This document shows positions 1-7,346 of a stretch of DNA of 21,426 nucleotides, piece after piece; position 1 is the first letter of the stretch, and every line of letters starts with the position of its first letter. The stretch comes from a virus. The translations under genes and the position numbers were made by a program. Under the pieces are notes generated by a model, which was not told the DNA's origin, made no database searches, and saw only the letters and a program-made list of their open reading frames with translations. Location: the IMG/VR virus record IMGVR_UViG_3300022602_000219, positions 17,678 to 39,103 of that record, one strand, 5' to 3'.

Positions 1-490
1 CATATTTTGCATAAACTGTGCCAGATATCCAATCATATCTATTAATCATCATAGATAAATTTGATGGTGTAATAATTTTACCAAAAATCATTTGTTCAAA
101 CAAATTATATTCTACGTTATTAACTGATTCATTTATTAATGCTGGAGATGATACTGCATAATATATGCTATTTGTAATTAAATTTGATGTTGCTGGTGTA
201 GTAAGAGTAATAAATGTACTATTGACAGTTAAGACAGTTCCTAATAATACAGCATCAGTCTGATACAGATAATATCCATTTGAAATATTTGAAGACACAT
301 CGACCGATGTTGCTACCAAATTATTTGCTGTATTACAAGTTACTGTTCCAGAAAGTTTGTTTAGTGCAAGACCTGAACCAGGAGTTGCCGCAAAAACGTA
401 ATATTGAGTATTCGCTATATCCTTAATAGGATTGTAATAATCAATAGAGGTTCTAACATTAAATAATTTTGTATTGCTGACTACAGTCAT
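1..490 (-). CDS. 8: Baseplate wedge protein, gp8-like (partial, C-terminus outside window)
   Basis: An open frame begins at the ATG at 490 and runs off the left edge, giving 163 residues. The start overlaps the stop of the upstream gp7-like gene (ATGA), so the two are probably translationally coupled; no good Shine-Dalgarno lies close by. The gp8 call rests on position (T4 order 25-6-7-8) and on the segment RYDWISGTVYAKY at about residues 151-163, which resembles the start of the conserved part of gp8 in T4-like phages (inference from memory). T4 gp8 is a wedge subunit that joins gp7 and gp10. Residues 47-100 carry a Ser/Thr-rich beta module beginning SGTVTCNTAN that also occurs inside the neighbouring gp7-like protein. 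The assignment is moderately sure; another wedge or fibre-attachment protein remains possible. Confidence 0.72.
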   Translation of the reverse strand, partial: MTVVSNTKLFNVRTSIDYYNPIKDIANTQYYVFAATPGSGLALNKLSGTVTCNTANNLVATSVDVSSNISNGYYLYQTDAVLLGTVLTVNSTFITLTTPATSNLITNSIYYAVSSPALINESVNNVEYNLFEQMIFGKIITPSNLSMMINRYDWISGTVYAKY

Positions 491-3447
491 GATATTGTAA
501 TACTAACCCCCGGTGTATTTAATGGTGCGTTTAATTCAGATTTAATAATTGCTTTACCAAATAATTCGGTTCCCGCAACGTGAACAAGTTTTTTTACCAT
601 ATCAGAATACTTGTTCAATGATAGTTTAGTTTGAATTTCGTAGGAATACTCTTGATAATATTGGTTGTCGTGAATATATTTATTAGAGTTTAATTGGCCG
701 TTTGTATTTTCCCAATATCCATTTGCAATACCCTGATGTTCTACACTAGCGGTACCAAAAATATCTTGAGCATTAGCATTTGTTACACCAGTAAGAACTA
801 GAGAAGCACCATTAGGATATCCATAACCAGAAGATAATACTTGTAATGTAGTAGCAATAGCATTAGCGGTAACCACATTGTCAGTAATTACAGCATTGAA
901 TCCCATCCAAGTATTACTTGTATAATCTGATGAAACTGTATTGATATAACCATTACCGAATCGAGTTCCTAGAGAATCTTGGCTATAGACTTGCGAATTA
1001 TTACTAAATGCATAATTAAATGATTGTCTACGCACAGAAATTGTATTGGAAGATACGCTTTTAATCAATCCTTTAGCTAGAACTGGTGAAGAGGTTGTTG
1101 TTACAGTATCTACAGTATCTGTAGTATGTGTAGATTGCCCAGTAATAGAATATGTAGTTAAGAATGTTCCAGATAATACTGTTATAGTCAATGTATTTGT
1201 GGTTTTTGCTGTTACAACACCCGTAGCTCCAGTAGTGGCTTGAATAATGCCTTCACCAACCTTAAATGATCCACCGCTATTTGTATGTAATATTAATAAT
1301 GTAGAAGATACTGTTGTTTGTTCAAAAATTGCTTGGCCAGGACTAAAATTAAAGTTTGTAGATGAAAGATCTAAAAATACATCTTTGTAATTATATGCAG
1401 CGGTATTTTTATCATAGATATATGTAAATGGTGCAGCATTATAATTGGAACCCGGATTAACTGCAGATAGAGATTGTATAGTTCCAATAATAGTTGTATT
1501 AGTTGTTAATGCATCTATAATAAGACCATTTAAATAACCAATTGTGCCATCTCCAGAAAATCCATATTCTGTGGTATTACAAGTACATTGATTTGATGTT
1601 AAATTAATAGAAGCATTAGATGATAGATATAAAATAGTATTACTTACAATAGTATTAATGATACCTACTGAAGAACCATTAGGTGCATTAAGCGTACTAC
1701 CAATGCCAAATCCTTGTTGTGTGTTTGTAAATTGAGTTCCAGAACCCGTAACAATAACATTTGCCGTATTGCAAGTAATTGTTCCGCTTGCTGTAGAAAA
1801 TCTTCTTGTTGGTTGTCCAGAATTGCTTCCACTAATTAGTAAGTCTAAAATTGCAATAGCAGAAGAATTGTTTCCAATAAGAACATCTGGTTGCGAGACA
1901 ATTGTTTCTTGGTTTATTAATGTACCAATATTAAATGTGGCTCCAGAACCAGTATTATAAACTGCTCCAGTATTGGCTGCTCCTGTTACAAAGGTGCGCC
2001 AAACAGTATTATTAGAAACATTATAATTTGAGTTAGATAAAAGGGTTAGATATGAGGAGTTTGTTACTGAATTTACTACTCCAATAAATCCATTATTTGC
2101 TCTAAAATATAAATTATCACCCGCATTTATTTGTGGATAAGTAAAATTAGCAGTATTTCCCATTACAATATTTGTATTTGTATTTGTAGTAACAAGCCCG
2201 ACTGGTTGACCAATATAAAATAGCAATGAAGCCTCTGGGTATAGTGTTCCAGAAATACTAGAAAGTCCCATAAATGCTACGTTTGCTCCAACAACTGTAG
2301 CATGAGCAGATACATTAGAATATGTATGAATAGTTGCATTTACTGCGTTGTTGCTAGTAACAACAATAGTTCCGTTTGCATTATTCCAGATACCACTTGT
2401 TGTACTAATAACTAAATTTCCTGTTGTATTACTAATAGGAAGAACGCCTACAACATATCCGGTAGCTACTGGAAGTGATAGGTTATTAGAATTATAGCCG
2501 GTTACAGGCAAAAGATTTGCAAATGATCCAACGTTTAAATTTTGATAGTATATACTTTGAAGCGGTTGTACAACAGACATAAGAGGAATAATTGTTCCTG
2601 TACTATTGGCATAACCAATTACTGCATTAGATATAAGAATTGAAGAGTTTGTCTCATAACCATATCCGCCATTAATTAAATTAAACGCAACTTTTCCGGT
2701 CCCAGAGATTGTGGCTCTTACAATAGCTTGTCCACCAAGACCTTCAGGCCCATAAATATTAAACAAGTCACCAATTTTATTGTTTGCACCACCTTCAGTA
2801 ATAATAATATTATTTAAAGACCCAGTTACTTGTGGAGCATCAATTAAACTATTTGTATTAGTGATATATTCATTGGTCTGGAATTCACCCACAATATTTG
2901 AAAGATAGACAACATCAATAAATCTACCATTAATATTTTTTCGAGTAATATTTTCTACGAAAGCAGTAGCTCCAGAAGTAGCACCAGTAATTTGAGTACC
3001 AATAAATTCTACGGTTCTATATGAAACAGTACATTCTAAGTATTGTGGAATACGCCATATGCCATCAGAAGGCTTGATAACATCTGTAAATGGATTATAT
3101 ACTTCAATATCATCTCCAAATACTAGACTGAATAGTAATTTGAAAGAATCTGTACTTCCTTTTGCCTTATATAAATCTTGAATGTGTTTTACAAGAGTTG
3201 ATTTTGATGCAGCAGTCTTTGCTGGAATACCTGTTAAATATTCTGCTTGAAATTTCGATACAAATTGATCTAAAGTAGTATCTATATCTCTATAAGATAG
3301 TATTTCTCTAGATTCTGAACCACCAGCATCTAAAAATTCATAATAAGCCTTAACAAATGCAACAAATTCTGGTCCATCCGAGTAATAAAACTCAGGAAAT
3401 TGGCTTTGAACTAGATTTGCAATATCTTTTTCAATATTTAATGCCAT
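487..3447 (-). CDS. 7: Baseplate wedge initiator, gp7-like
   Basis: This 986-residue protein lies between gp6 and a gp8-like gene, the place of gp7 in T4 (1032 residues), and has a similar length. The N-terminus (residues 1-110) has a conserved-looking helical domain with FPEFYYSDGPEFVAFVKAYY, as in wedge proteins of marine T4-like phages. Most of the rest is a long Ser/Thr/Asn/Gly-rich beta region with recurring modules of the form GT-x-F...G..L....G..IG.V.S.....L.L.SN. The C-terminus (about 930-986) is again ordinary and ends in SITIS. The ATG at 3447 sits 1 nt after the gp6 stop codon, with AAGAG 7 nt upstream as ribosome site. gp7 nucleates the wedge by binding gp10 and gp8, and later gp6, gp53 and gp25. 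The function is inferred from synteny more than from motifs. Confidence 0.78.
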   Translation of the reverse strand: MALNIEKDIANLVQSQFPEFYYSDGPEFVAFVKAYYEFLDAGGSESREILSYRDIDTTLDQFVSKFQAEYLTGIPAKTAASKSTLVKHIQDLYKAKGSTDSFKLLFSLVFGDDIEVYNPFTDVIKPSDGIWRIPQYLECTVSYRTVEFIGTQITGATSGATAFVENITRKNINGRFIDVVYLSNIVGEFQTNEYITNTNSLIDAPQVTGSLNNIIITEGGANNKIGDLFNIYGPEGLGGQAIVRATISGTGKVAFNLINGGYGYETNSSILISNAVIGYANSTGTIIPLMSVVQPLQSIYYQNLNVGSFANLLPVTGYNSNNLSLPVATGYVVGVLPISNTTGNLVISTTSGIWNNANGTIVVTSNNAVNATIHTYSNVSAHATVVGANVAFMGLSSISGTLYPEASLLFYIGQPVGLVTTNTNTNIVMGNTANFTYPQINAGDNLYFRANNGFIGVVNSVTNSSYLTLLSNSNYNVSNNTVWRTFVTGAANTGAVYNTGSGATFNIGTLINQETIVSQPDVLIGNNSSAIAILDLLISGSNSGQPTRRFSTASGTITCNTANVIVTGSGTQFTNTQQGFGIGSTLNAPNGSSVGIINTIVSNTILYLSSNASINLTSNQCTCNTTEYGFSGDGTIGYLNGLIIDALTTNTTIIGTIQSLSAVNPGSNYNAAPFTYIYDKNTAAYNYKDVFLDLSSTNFNFSPGQAIFEQTTVSSTLLILHTNSGGSFKVGEGIIQATTGATGVVTAKTTNTLTITVLSGTFLTTYSITGQSTHTTDTVDTVTTTSSPVLAKGLIKSVSSNTISVRRQSFNYAFSNNSQVYSQDSLGTRFGNGYINTVSSDYTSNTWMGFNAVITDNVVTANAIATTLQVLSSGYGYPNGASLVLTGVTNANAQDIFGTASVEHQGIANGYWENTNGQLNSNKYIHDNQYYQEYSYEIQTKLSLNKYSDMVKKLVHVAGTELFGKAIIKSELNAPLNTPGVSITIS

Positions 3448-3448
3448 G

Positions 3449-5206
3449 TTATGCTCTTACTGCGGTAACTGATACGTTGATATCGGCAGGATCGATTAAT
3501 AAAACTGTATTATTAATTGCAGCAAAATCCAAAATTGTTGGTTGTACATAAAGACTGATGTAATTTCCTACATAATCTGAAAGTGCTGGTAAAGATAAAT
3601 TAACTATTCCTGATGAATAATCAATTGTACCAATTGAGCTAAGTACCGTTGTTATATTTCCCCCGGACGAAACTGTAATAAGGTCTAAATAACCCAATCC
3701 ATTTTGATCCTGCAACATTGATGATATGTTGTTATAGGTCAGAAGTGAAGAGTACATAGTTTTTGGAACAATTGGATTGTTATAATTAATGGTATATAGT
3801 TCTGTAGTATTTAATGCAGGAACAATTCTTTTAATCATATTAGTTGTTAGGTTTGAACTTACAATTGATGTATCTGCGTTATCAATTGTTGCAGCCAACT
3901 TACTGTGTCTAAATGTAATATCAAAATTGTTTAGGCTTGCATTGTTATATCCATTGATAGCAGAAATCATTTCTGCTTTAATATCAGACGGACTTAATGC
4001 TGATATATTAATATTATATTCTGCTGTAGCAACAACTGAAACATAAAGATAATCTGGAGATACAATAACAGGATTCATTTCTACAGGCATTTTAGTTTTA
4101 ATGAATGATACTACGTCTGCAGCAATTACATTAGGAATTCCTACAAAACTACTAAAATCAATAGAGATGAATACTTTACCAAACTGAGGAGGATAAATCT
4201 TTTCTCCACCATATACGTTTAAAGCACGAATGTCTGGATAATGTGCCTTAAGAATAGTTTTATAATCTTCTGGAATAATAGCTCTATCTTGTGTTTGATA
4301 ATGGCGAGGTGCATTATACTTGATAGAAGAAATTGATTCAGAATTTGCACCACCAAATGCTGCTGTATTGCTAGTAACAGTTACGGTACTATATCCAGCA
4401 ATACTAGATGCTGGTGAAAAGTTAATCGCCTTAGTAGCATCTGATCCAGAAGCAACTCTATATGTTGCTTGAATTATATTACCGTTTAGTAGGGCCTTGC
4501 CGACATTTCCATCACCAAATACTAATTCATATTTTCCATTGTTTGTGGCTTGCACAAAGTAGATTGTTGATGTAGAATTATAACCAAGCATTGATGTTGC
4601 CTGTGCAAAATTCACAGTAGTTGTATCTGATTGAGAATTTTGAATTGTGACGGAGAGAGAGGATGTATCAATCTGTGAATTATTCAGAATGTAGTGTGGT
4701 TGGGTTACTGATGAATCTACTGTAAAGCTTTCTGTTACGTATACGCCTTCATAGATTGCCACATTGGCTGCTGAGTAATTATTGTGATCATATACTAGGA
4801 CGCTCTGATCTGTGGTAAAGGTATAGATGTTATTATCAAGACGAGCATTAAAAGCTGTTCCCTTTGGTACTACAATTACAGAGGGACTATCATTTGCTTG
4901 AATTGTAAAATCGATATAGGCTACTGCTGATGAGTATGATCTGGGAGTATAGTTAAGCTCTTTGGCTCGTGATACCACGGAATCCATAATCTGTGCAGAA
5001 TCCAAAAATGATTCAGAGATTGCCATATTGGTATAGAAGTTATTCATATAGGTATTATATGAAAGCAAATCAATCAGTACTGATAAATTTGAACCATCAA
5101 AATCGTAATCGGCAAATTGATTTTGAGATTTGAGAAAAGTCTTTAAATTATTTTTTATTGTATCGAAATCTAGAGAAGATACGACAAGAGCAGAATTTGA
5201 TGACAT
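3449..5206 (-). CDS. 6: Baseplate wedge subunit gp6 (baseplate J family)
   Basis: This 585-residue protein has the hallmark N-terminus of gp6: LDFDTIKNNLKTFLKSQ (about 12-28), then YDFDGSNLSVLIDLLSYNTY (about 34-53) and AKELNYTPRS (about 81-90). These are strongly conserved in T4-like phages, where gp6 forms the inner ring that ties neighbouring wedges together and transmits the dome-to-star change. T4 gp6 is somewhat longer (660). The centre carries a baseplate-J-like fold region ending in FGDGNVGKAL (about 231-240), typical of this family. The start ATG at 5206 overlaps the gp25 stop by one base (TAATG), with GGGG 7 nt upstream. It stands in the expected position directly after gp25. Confidence 0.92.
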   Translation of the reverse strand: MSSNSALVVSSLDFDTIKNNLKTFLKSQNQFADYDFDGSNLSVLIDLLSYNTYMNNFYTNMAISESFLDSAQIMDSVVSRAKELNYTPRSYSSAVAYIDFTIQANDSPSVIVVPKGTAFNARLDNNIYTFTTDQSVLVYDHNNYSAANVAIYEGVYVTESFTVDSSVTQPHYILNNSQIDTSSLSVTIQNSQSDTTTVNFAQATSMLGYNSTSTIYFVQATNNGKYELVFGDGNVGKALLNGNIIQATYRVASGSDATKAINFSPASSIAGYSTVTVTSNTAAFGGANSESISSIKYNAPRHYQTQDRAIIPEDYKTILKAHYPDIRALNVYGGEKIYPPQFGKVFISIDFSSFVGIPNVIAADVVSFIKTKMPVEMNPVIVSPDYLYVSVVATAEYNINISALSPSDIKAEMISAINGYNNASLNNFDITFRHSKLAATIDNADTSIVSSNLTTNMIKRIVPALNTTELYTINYNNPIVPKTMYSSLLTYNNISSMLQDQNGLGYLDLITVSSGGNITTVLSSIGTIDYSSGIVNLSLPALSDYVGNYISLYVQPTILDFAAINNTVLLIDPADINVSVTAVRA

Positions 5207-5616
5207 TAACGAACCCCGTTCAGTGCAACAGTAGCATTTACTGTAGTTGGCTGTAGACTATTTATGATAGAAAATGTAACTGATACGGCAATCTGATTAT
5301 TATCTGGAGCAACTGAAACAATTACATCCAAAATATTTGCTCTGGGTTCATAGTTATTGATTGCTGCGGTTACATCTTTTTTAATAAGCTGTAGTGTAAT
5401 AGGTGTAATAAGCTCAAATAGGTATGCTCGTATATTACATCCAAACATAGGCTGAAAAGGTCGCTCATAAAAATTTGTCTGTATGATATTCTTGATAGAA
5501 CGCTTAACGGCTTCCTCATTAGTAAAACGTGTTAAGTCTTTCTTAATGGGATGAACATTAAAGTTTGTGTTAAAATCAGAATATATGGTATTTGCTTGTA
5601 ATGCAGAAACAGACAA
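5206..5616 (-). CDS. 25: Baseplate wedge subunit gp25 (GPW/gp25 family)
   Basis: This 136-residue protein matches the length of T4 gp25 (132). It shows the family signatures: TNEEAVKRSIKNII (32-45), the ERPFQPMFG block (51-59) and the EPR core motif in NYEPR (88-92), followed by a C-terminal beta strand pair. gp25 lies in the wedge core bundle beside gp6 and gp53, and connects the baseplate to the first sheath ring. The start is a TTG at 5616: the codon is preceded by GGAG with a 7-nt gap, there is no upstream ATG in frame, and the N-terminus matches the family length. It is the first gene of the late operon, 35 nt below the TATAAATA element at 5651-5658. Confidence 0.93.
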   Translation of the reverse strand: MSVSALQANTIYSDFNTNFNVHPIKKDLTRFTNEEAVKRSIKNIIQTNFYERPFQPMFGCNIRAYLFELITPITLQLIKKDVTAAINNYEPRANILDVIVSVAPDNNQIAVSVTFSIINSLQPTTVNATVALNGVR

Positions 5617-5650
5617 TAAAGTTCTCCGATGAGAAAAGGAAATCTGTATT

Positions 5651-5658
5651 TATTTATA
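5651..5658 (-). promoter_or_regulatory. T4-type late promoter element upstream of gp25
   Basis: The minus strand reads TATAAATA, the exact consensus -10 element of T4 late promoters, which the phage sigma gp55 recognises with the sliding clamp. Transcription would start near 5640 and give a leader of about 24 nt containing the GGAG ribosome site of gp25. I found no other exact copy on this strand in the window, which fits the fact that this is the only late-type operon start here. The function is inferred; gp55, gp33 and gp45 genes are outside the window. Confidence 0.68.
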
Positions 5659-5674
5659 GTAAAACCCTGAGAGA

Positions 5675-5957
5675 GGGACCCGTGAAACGGATCAAAGGGA
5701 CCCGTAGAACGGATCAAAGGGACCCTATACTTTTCTGAAAGGGACCCGTAAGGGGACCCAATATAAGGTGGGGGGGGACCCTATACTTTTCTGAAAGGGA
5801 CCCGTATACGAAAAGGGGGGACCCTATACTTTTCTGAAAGGGACCCATAGAAAAAGGAAAAATGGAAAATTGAAATCCTATATTTTCCTGGGGGGGACCC
5901 ATAGAAAAAGGAAAAATGGAAAAACTAAACCGCTCGAAGCATCTCGTATGGGAACCC
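5675..5957. repeat. GGGACCC repeat array with nested longer direct repeats
   Basis: Ten exact copies of GGGACCC lie between 5675 and 5900 (starts 5675, 5697, 5719, 5741, 5753, 5775, 5797, 5818, 5840, 5894), and a degenerate GGGAACCC follows at 5950. The first three copies are 22 bp apart in two near-identical 22-bp units (5675-5696, 5697-5718). A 25-bp unit (CCC-TATACTTTTCTGAAA-GGGACCC) occurs three times: 5723-5747, 5779-5803 and 5822-5846. A 30-bp unit starting GGGACCCATAG occurs at 5840-5869 and 5894-5923. Runs of 6-8 G precede three copies. The heptamer is self-complementary apart from its centre, so neighbouring copies can pair. The open frames through the array are low-complexity and have no start context, so I treat the 5617-6046 gap as non-coding. 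Confidence 0.9.
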
Positions 5958-5992
5958 AATACAATATAGCCAAATAGAACTGTTTTTTTCGG

Positions 5993-6038
5993 AAGTATAG
6001 AGCAAGTCTAATCGCCAAACTAGACTTGCTCTATACTT
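5993..6038 (-). terminator. Perfect 18-bp inverted repeat after the 6047-6232 gene
   Basis: Bases 5993-6010 and 6021-6038 are perfect inverted repeats (AAGTATAGAGCAAGTCTA and its complement) with a 10-nt loop. It lies 8 nt after the stop codon of the 6047-6232 gene, so it would end that transcript as a strong hairpin. There is no U-tract after it on the minus strand (an A-run follows), so it is not a classical intrinsic terminator. It could be an RNA stabiliser, a processing site or a protein-binding palindrome. Its outer arm carries the box CTATACTT also found in the 5675-5957 array. Confidence 0.6.
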
Positions 6039-6046
6039 GACAGATA

Positions 6047-6232
6047 CTAGGCCGTTTGCTTCTCCATTTCATTAGCTAGAGTATTCATGACGACATGTAT
6101 TGCCGTCATTACATGAATAGGCGAATTCGACGCTTGCGCAATACTGTAGGCGTACTGCATAGCGTCTTTTAAAGTCTCGCGTTCGCTAAAGAAACCGTGG
6201 CGAATGCTTTGGGCGAGCGTCGTTTGTTGCAT
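6047..6232 (-). CDS. Small conserved phage protein (61 aa)
   Basis: This encodes a 61-residue, mainly helical protein with the central pattern LKDAMQYAYSIAQAS and the C-terminal pattern AIHVVMNTLANE. I recognise the pattern as one recurring in small proteins of many large phages, but no function is known to me. The start ATG at 6232 has AAAGG about 10 nt upstream. It follows the terminator hairpin at 6263-6290 that closes the previous gene, and its own end is followed by the 5993-6038 palindrome. It is the last gene before the early/late boundary. Confidence 0.75.
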   Translation of the reverse strand: MQQTTLAQSIRHGFFSERETLKDAMQYAYSIAQASNSPIHVMTAIHVVMNTLANEMEKQTA

Positions 6233-6262
6233 TTGCTTTGACCTTTTGTTGTATTGAAAAGA

Positions 6263-6290
6263 ACAGAGGCGGGGTTTAATCCGCCTCTGT
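6263..6290 (-). terminator. Intrinsic terminator after the 6302-6562 gene
   Basis: A perfect 10-bp stem (ACAGAGGCGG with its complement) encloses an 8-nt loop, and on the minus strand is followed by TTCTTTTC. It begins 11 nt after the stop codon at 6302. Strong GC-rich stem and a U-rich tail support termination, perhaps partial because the next gene starts only 24 nt past the tail. Confidence 0.75.
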
Positions 6291-6301
6291 ATTGCTTTCG
6301 A

Positions 6302-6562
6302 CTAGGCTTGCTCTTGTTCCTTTCGCGCCTTATCTTCCGCCTTGAATTGTTCAACTTGCTCTTTCGAGTAGATTTCACCGTTCAACACGCGCATTTCAAT
6401 ATTAGCCGGCTCGATTTCATAAGTAACCGTGCGATAGTCTTCGCCGCCGACATAGGTTGACTCGATGCGCTTCGCCTTGCCGAGTATTTCCATAACCTTG
6501 GCGGCATCGGCGATCGAGAGGGCGAAGGTAGCGCCGTAACCGATATTGAGAGAAGCGAACAT
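6302..6562 (-). CDS. Small conserved phage protein (86 aa)
   Basis: This 86-residue protein begins MFASLNIGYGATFALSIADA and has an alpha/beta N-terminal part with an AAKVMEILGKAKRIE helix (about 20-34). Its C-terminal tail is very charged (EQFKAEDKARKEQEQA). The N-terminal pattern resembles small phage proteins that I have seen without known function. The start at 6562 has AAAAGGAAC upstream at good spacing. It has its own promoter candidate (6704-6732), an unusually structured leader (6599-6706) and its own terminator (6263-6290), so it is a single-gene transcription unit that may be strongly expressed. Confidence 0.78.
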   Translation of the reverse strand: MFASLNIGYGATFALSIADAAKVMEILGKAKRIESTYVGGEDYRTVTYEIEPANIEMRVLNGEIYSKEQVEQFKAEDKARKEQEQA

Positions 6563-6598
6563 TTGTTTAGTTCCTTTTGATGTGATGTGAAGGATTAG

Positions 6599-6706
6599 GC
6601 GCGCAACGGAATGCCGCGCGCCTTGGTTAGGGGTTCACAATGTCAAAGATCGCCGGGGAGTCCGTCCCCGCCGGCCGGGGGCGAATCCCCCGGTGGCGAA
6701 GCCACC
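6599..6706 (-). promoter_or_regulatory. GC-rich, four-hairpin leader of the 6302-6562 gene
   Basis: Four hairpins lie in a row. 6692-6706: GGTGGC/GCCACC with a 3-nt loop. 6675-6693: a 7-bp CCGGGGG/CCCCCGG stem with loop ATTCG on the RNA strand. 6654-6670: a 6-bp stem closed on CGGAC. 6599-6623: GGCGCGC/GCGCGCC with an 11-nt loop. The segment is far richer in GC than its surroundings. It ends about 36 nt before the start codon, leaving the ribosome site free. It could stabilise the mRNA, act as a folded regulatory RNA, or be an inserted foreign repeat. Confidence 0.6.
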
Positions 6707-6732
6707 TTATCAATAACAATACTTGGTGTCAA
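6704..6732 (-). promoter_or_regulatory. Sigma70-like promoter for the 6302-6562 gene
   Basis: TTGACA (6727-6732), a 17-nt spacer, then TAAGGT (6704-6709). The flank GTTGACACC is shared with the promoters at 12180-12208 and 15756-15783. The -10 is weak and overlaps the first GC-rich hairpin. Confidence 0.5.
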
Positions 6733-6845
6733 CCCTTCAATACATGCTCCGAAAAATTATTTTTCTCTGCAATTTCAATGGGTTAGGGAACAATGGGGAA
6801 ATCGCGAAAATTTAACCTTAATCTGCTTTGCTCTATACAGTCTAG

Positions 6846-6926
6846 TTAGGTATAGGTCATATATAGGCAAGTAAGAACGATCAAAAAAATCGTCAATACT
6901 GCAAATTCAACAATCAAACGGGCCAT
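6846..6926 (-). CDS. Tiny single-TM protein (26 aa)
   Basis: A 27-codon frame encodes MARLIVEFAVLTIFLIVLTC followed by LYMTYT. Residues 4-22 form one hydrophobic helix, so the product would be a small inner-membrane peptide. The ATG at 6926 has GGAGC 8 nt upstream, which is a good ribosome site and the main reason I accept it. It follows the hairpin at 6948-6976, which ends the upstream gene. Candidate roles include modulating a host membrane protein or a toxin- or holin-like activity; none is shown by the sequence. Confidence 0.55.
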   Translation of the reverse strand: MARLIVEFAVLTIFLIVLTCLYMTYT

Positions 6927-6947
6927 TTGTATTTGCTCCAAAGTATA

Positions 6948-6976
6948 GAGGGGATTAGATCAAGTCTAATCCCCTC
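6948..6976 (-). terminator. Hairpin after the 6988-7224 gene
   Basis: A perfect 12-bp stem (GAGGGGATTAGA and its complement) with a 5-nt loop starts 11 nt after the stop codon of the 78-residue gene. The minus strand continues with TATACTTTGG, so there is no true U-tract. The same CTATACTT box follows the stem at 5993-6038, suggesting a shared element type rather than chance. Confidence 0.55.
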
Positions 6977-6987
6977 CGGTTCAAGTA

Positions 6988-7224
6988 TTAGGCGCTCTTA
7001 AGCATTGCCTTTAGTTCATCCTTCAGCGACTTTGCTTGTTCGCCGCGAAAGGTCGAAGCGTTGGAAAGGAAATAGAGAACAACAGACTTAGCAGAGTCGC
7101 AATAATAGTCATCTTGCATAGTATTCAGAGAAGACATTGCGTCAAGGTAAGGTTTAGCTGCAAAGTTAACCTTGGGCCAAGCCTTGCGGATATCCGAGGC
7201 GATAGTATAGAGAGGGCGATTCAT
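6988..7224 (-). CDS. Small conserved phage protein (78 aa)
   Basis: This 78-residue, mostly helical protein has the block AKPYLDAMSSLNTMQDDYY (about 23-41), then DSAKSVVLYFLSNAS (about 43-57) and a C-terminal amphipathic helix SLKDELKAMLKS. I recognise this as a widespread phage family without a known role. The start at 7224 has AAGGATC 5-8 nt upstream. It lies 10 nt below the end of the 33-residue gene at 7235 and belongs to the 7526-6988 cluster. Confidence 0.8.
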   Translation of the reverse strand: MNRPLYTIASDIRKAWPKVNFAAKPYLDAMSSLNTMQDDYYCDSAKSVVLYFLSNASTFRGEQAKSLKDELKAMLKSA

Positions 7225-7234
7225 CTTGTGATCC

Positions 7235-7336
7235 TTAAGCCGCTTTGGGAATAGGCGAGAGCACGTTGCGCTTGCCTAAGTACTCACGTAAGATAGCTTG
7301 TCTTTCAGCGCGTGTCAAGAGACTTTTTTGCTTCAT
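7235..7336 (-). CDS. Short basic protein (33 aa)
   Basis: A 34-codon frame begins with ATG at 7336, after AGGTG at 8 nt. The product is basic: MKQKSLLTRAERQAILREYL, then GKRNVLSPIPKAA. Residues 8-22 are likely one helix. A longer in-frame version reaching 7432 would overlap most of the upstream gene and begins with an unrelated-looking segment, so I prefer the short one. The gene sits 10 nt after the stop of the upstream 59-residue gene and 10 nt before the next start, as expected in a compact cluster. No function recognised. Confidence 0.6.
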   Translation of the reverse strand: MKQKSLLTRAERQAILREYLGKRNVLSPIPKAA

Positions 7337-7346
7337 TGCCGCACCT

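Noticed and set aside
5532-5959. Two minus-strand open frames (61 and 81 codons) through the repeat array
   Set aside because: Their products are repeat-derived low-complexity (FSIFPFSMGP, FQKSIGS), they lack ribosome sites, and one overlaps gp25; the stretch is better explained as a non-coding repeat array.
6640-6710. tRNA or retron-like RNA in the GC-rich segment
   Set aside because: No cloverleaf, anticodon arm or T-loop pattern can be built on either strand; only simple consecutive hairpins.
6611-6874. Plus-strand 87-codon frame over the GC-rich hairpins
   Set aside because: It opposes all real genes, is built from hairpin sequence (PGSPSPPAGGESPGG), and has no ribosome site.
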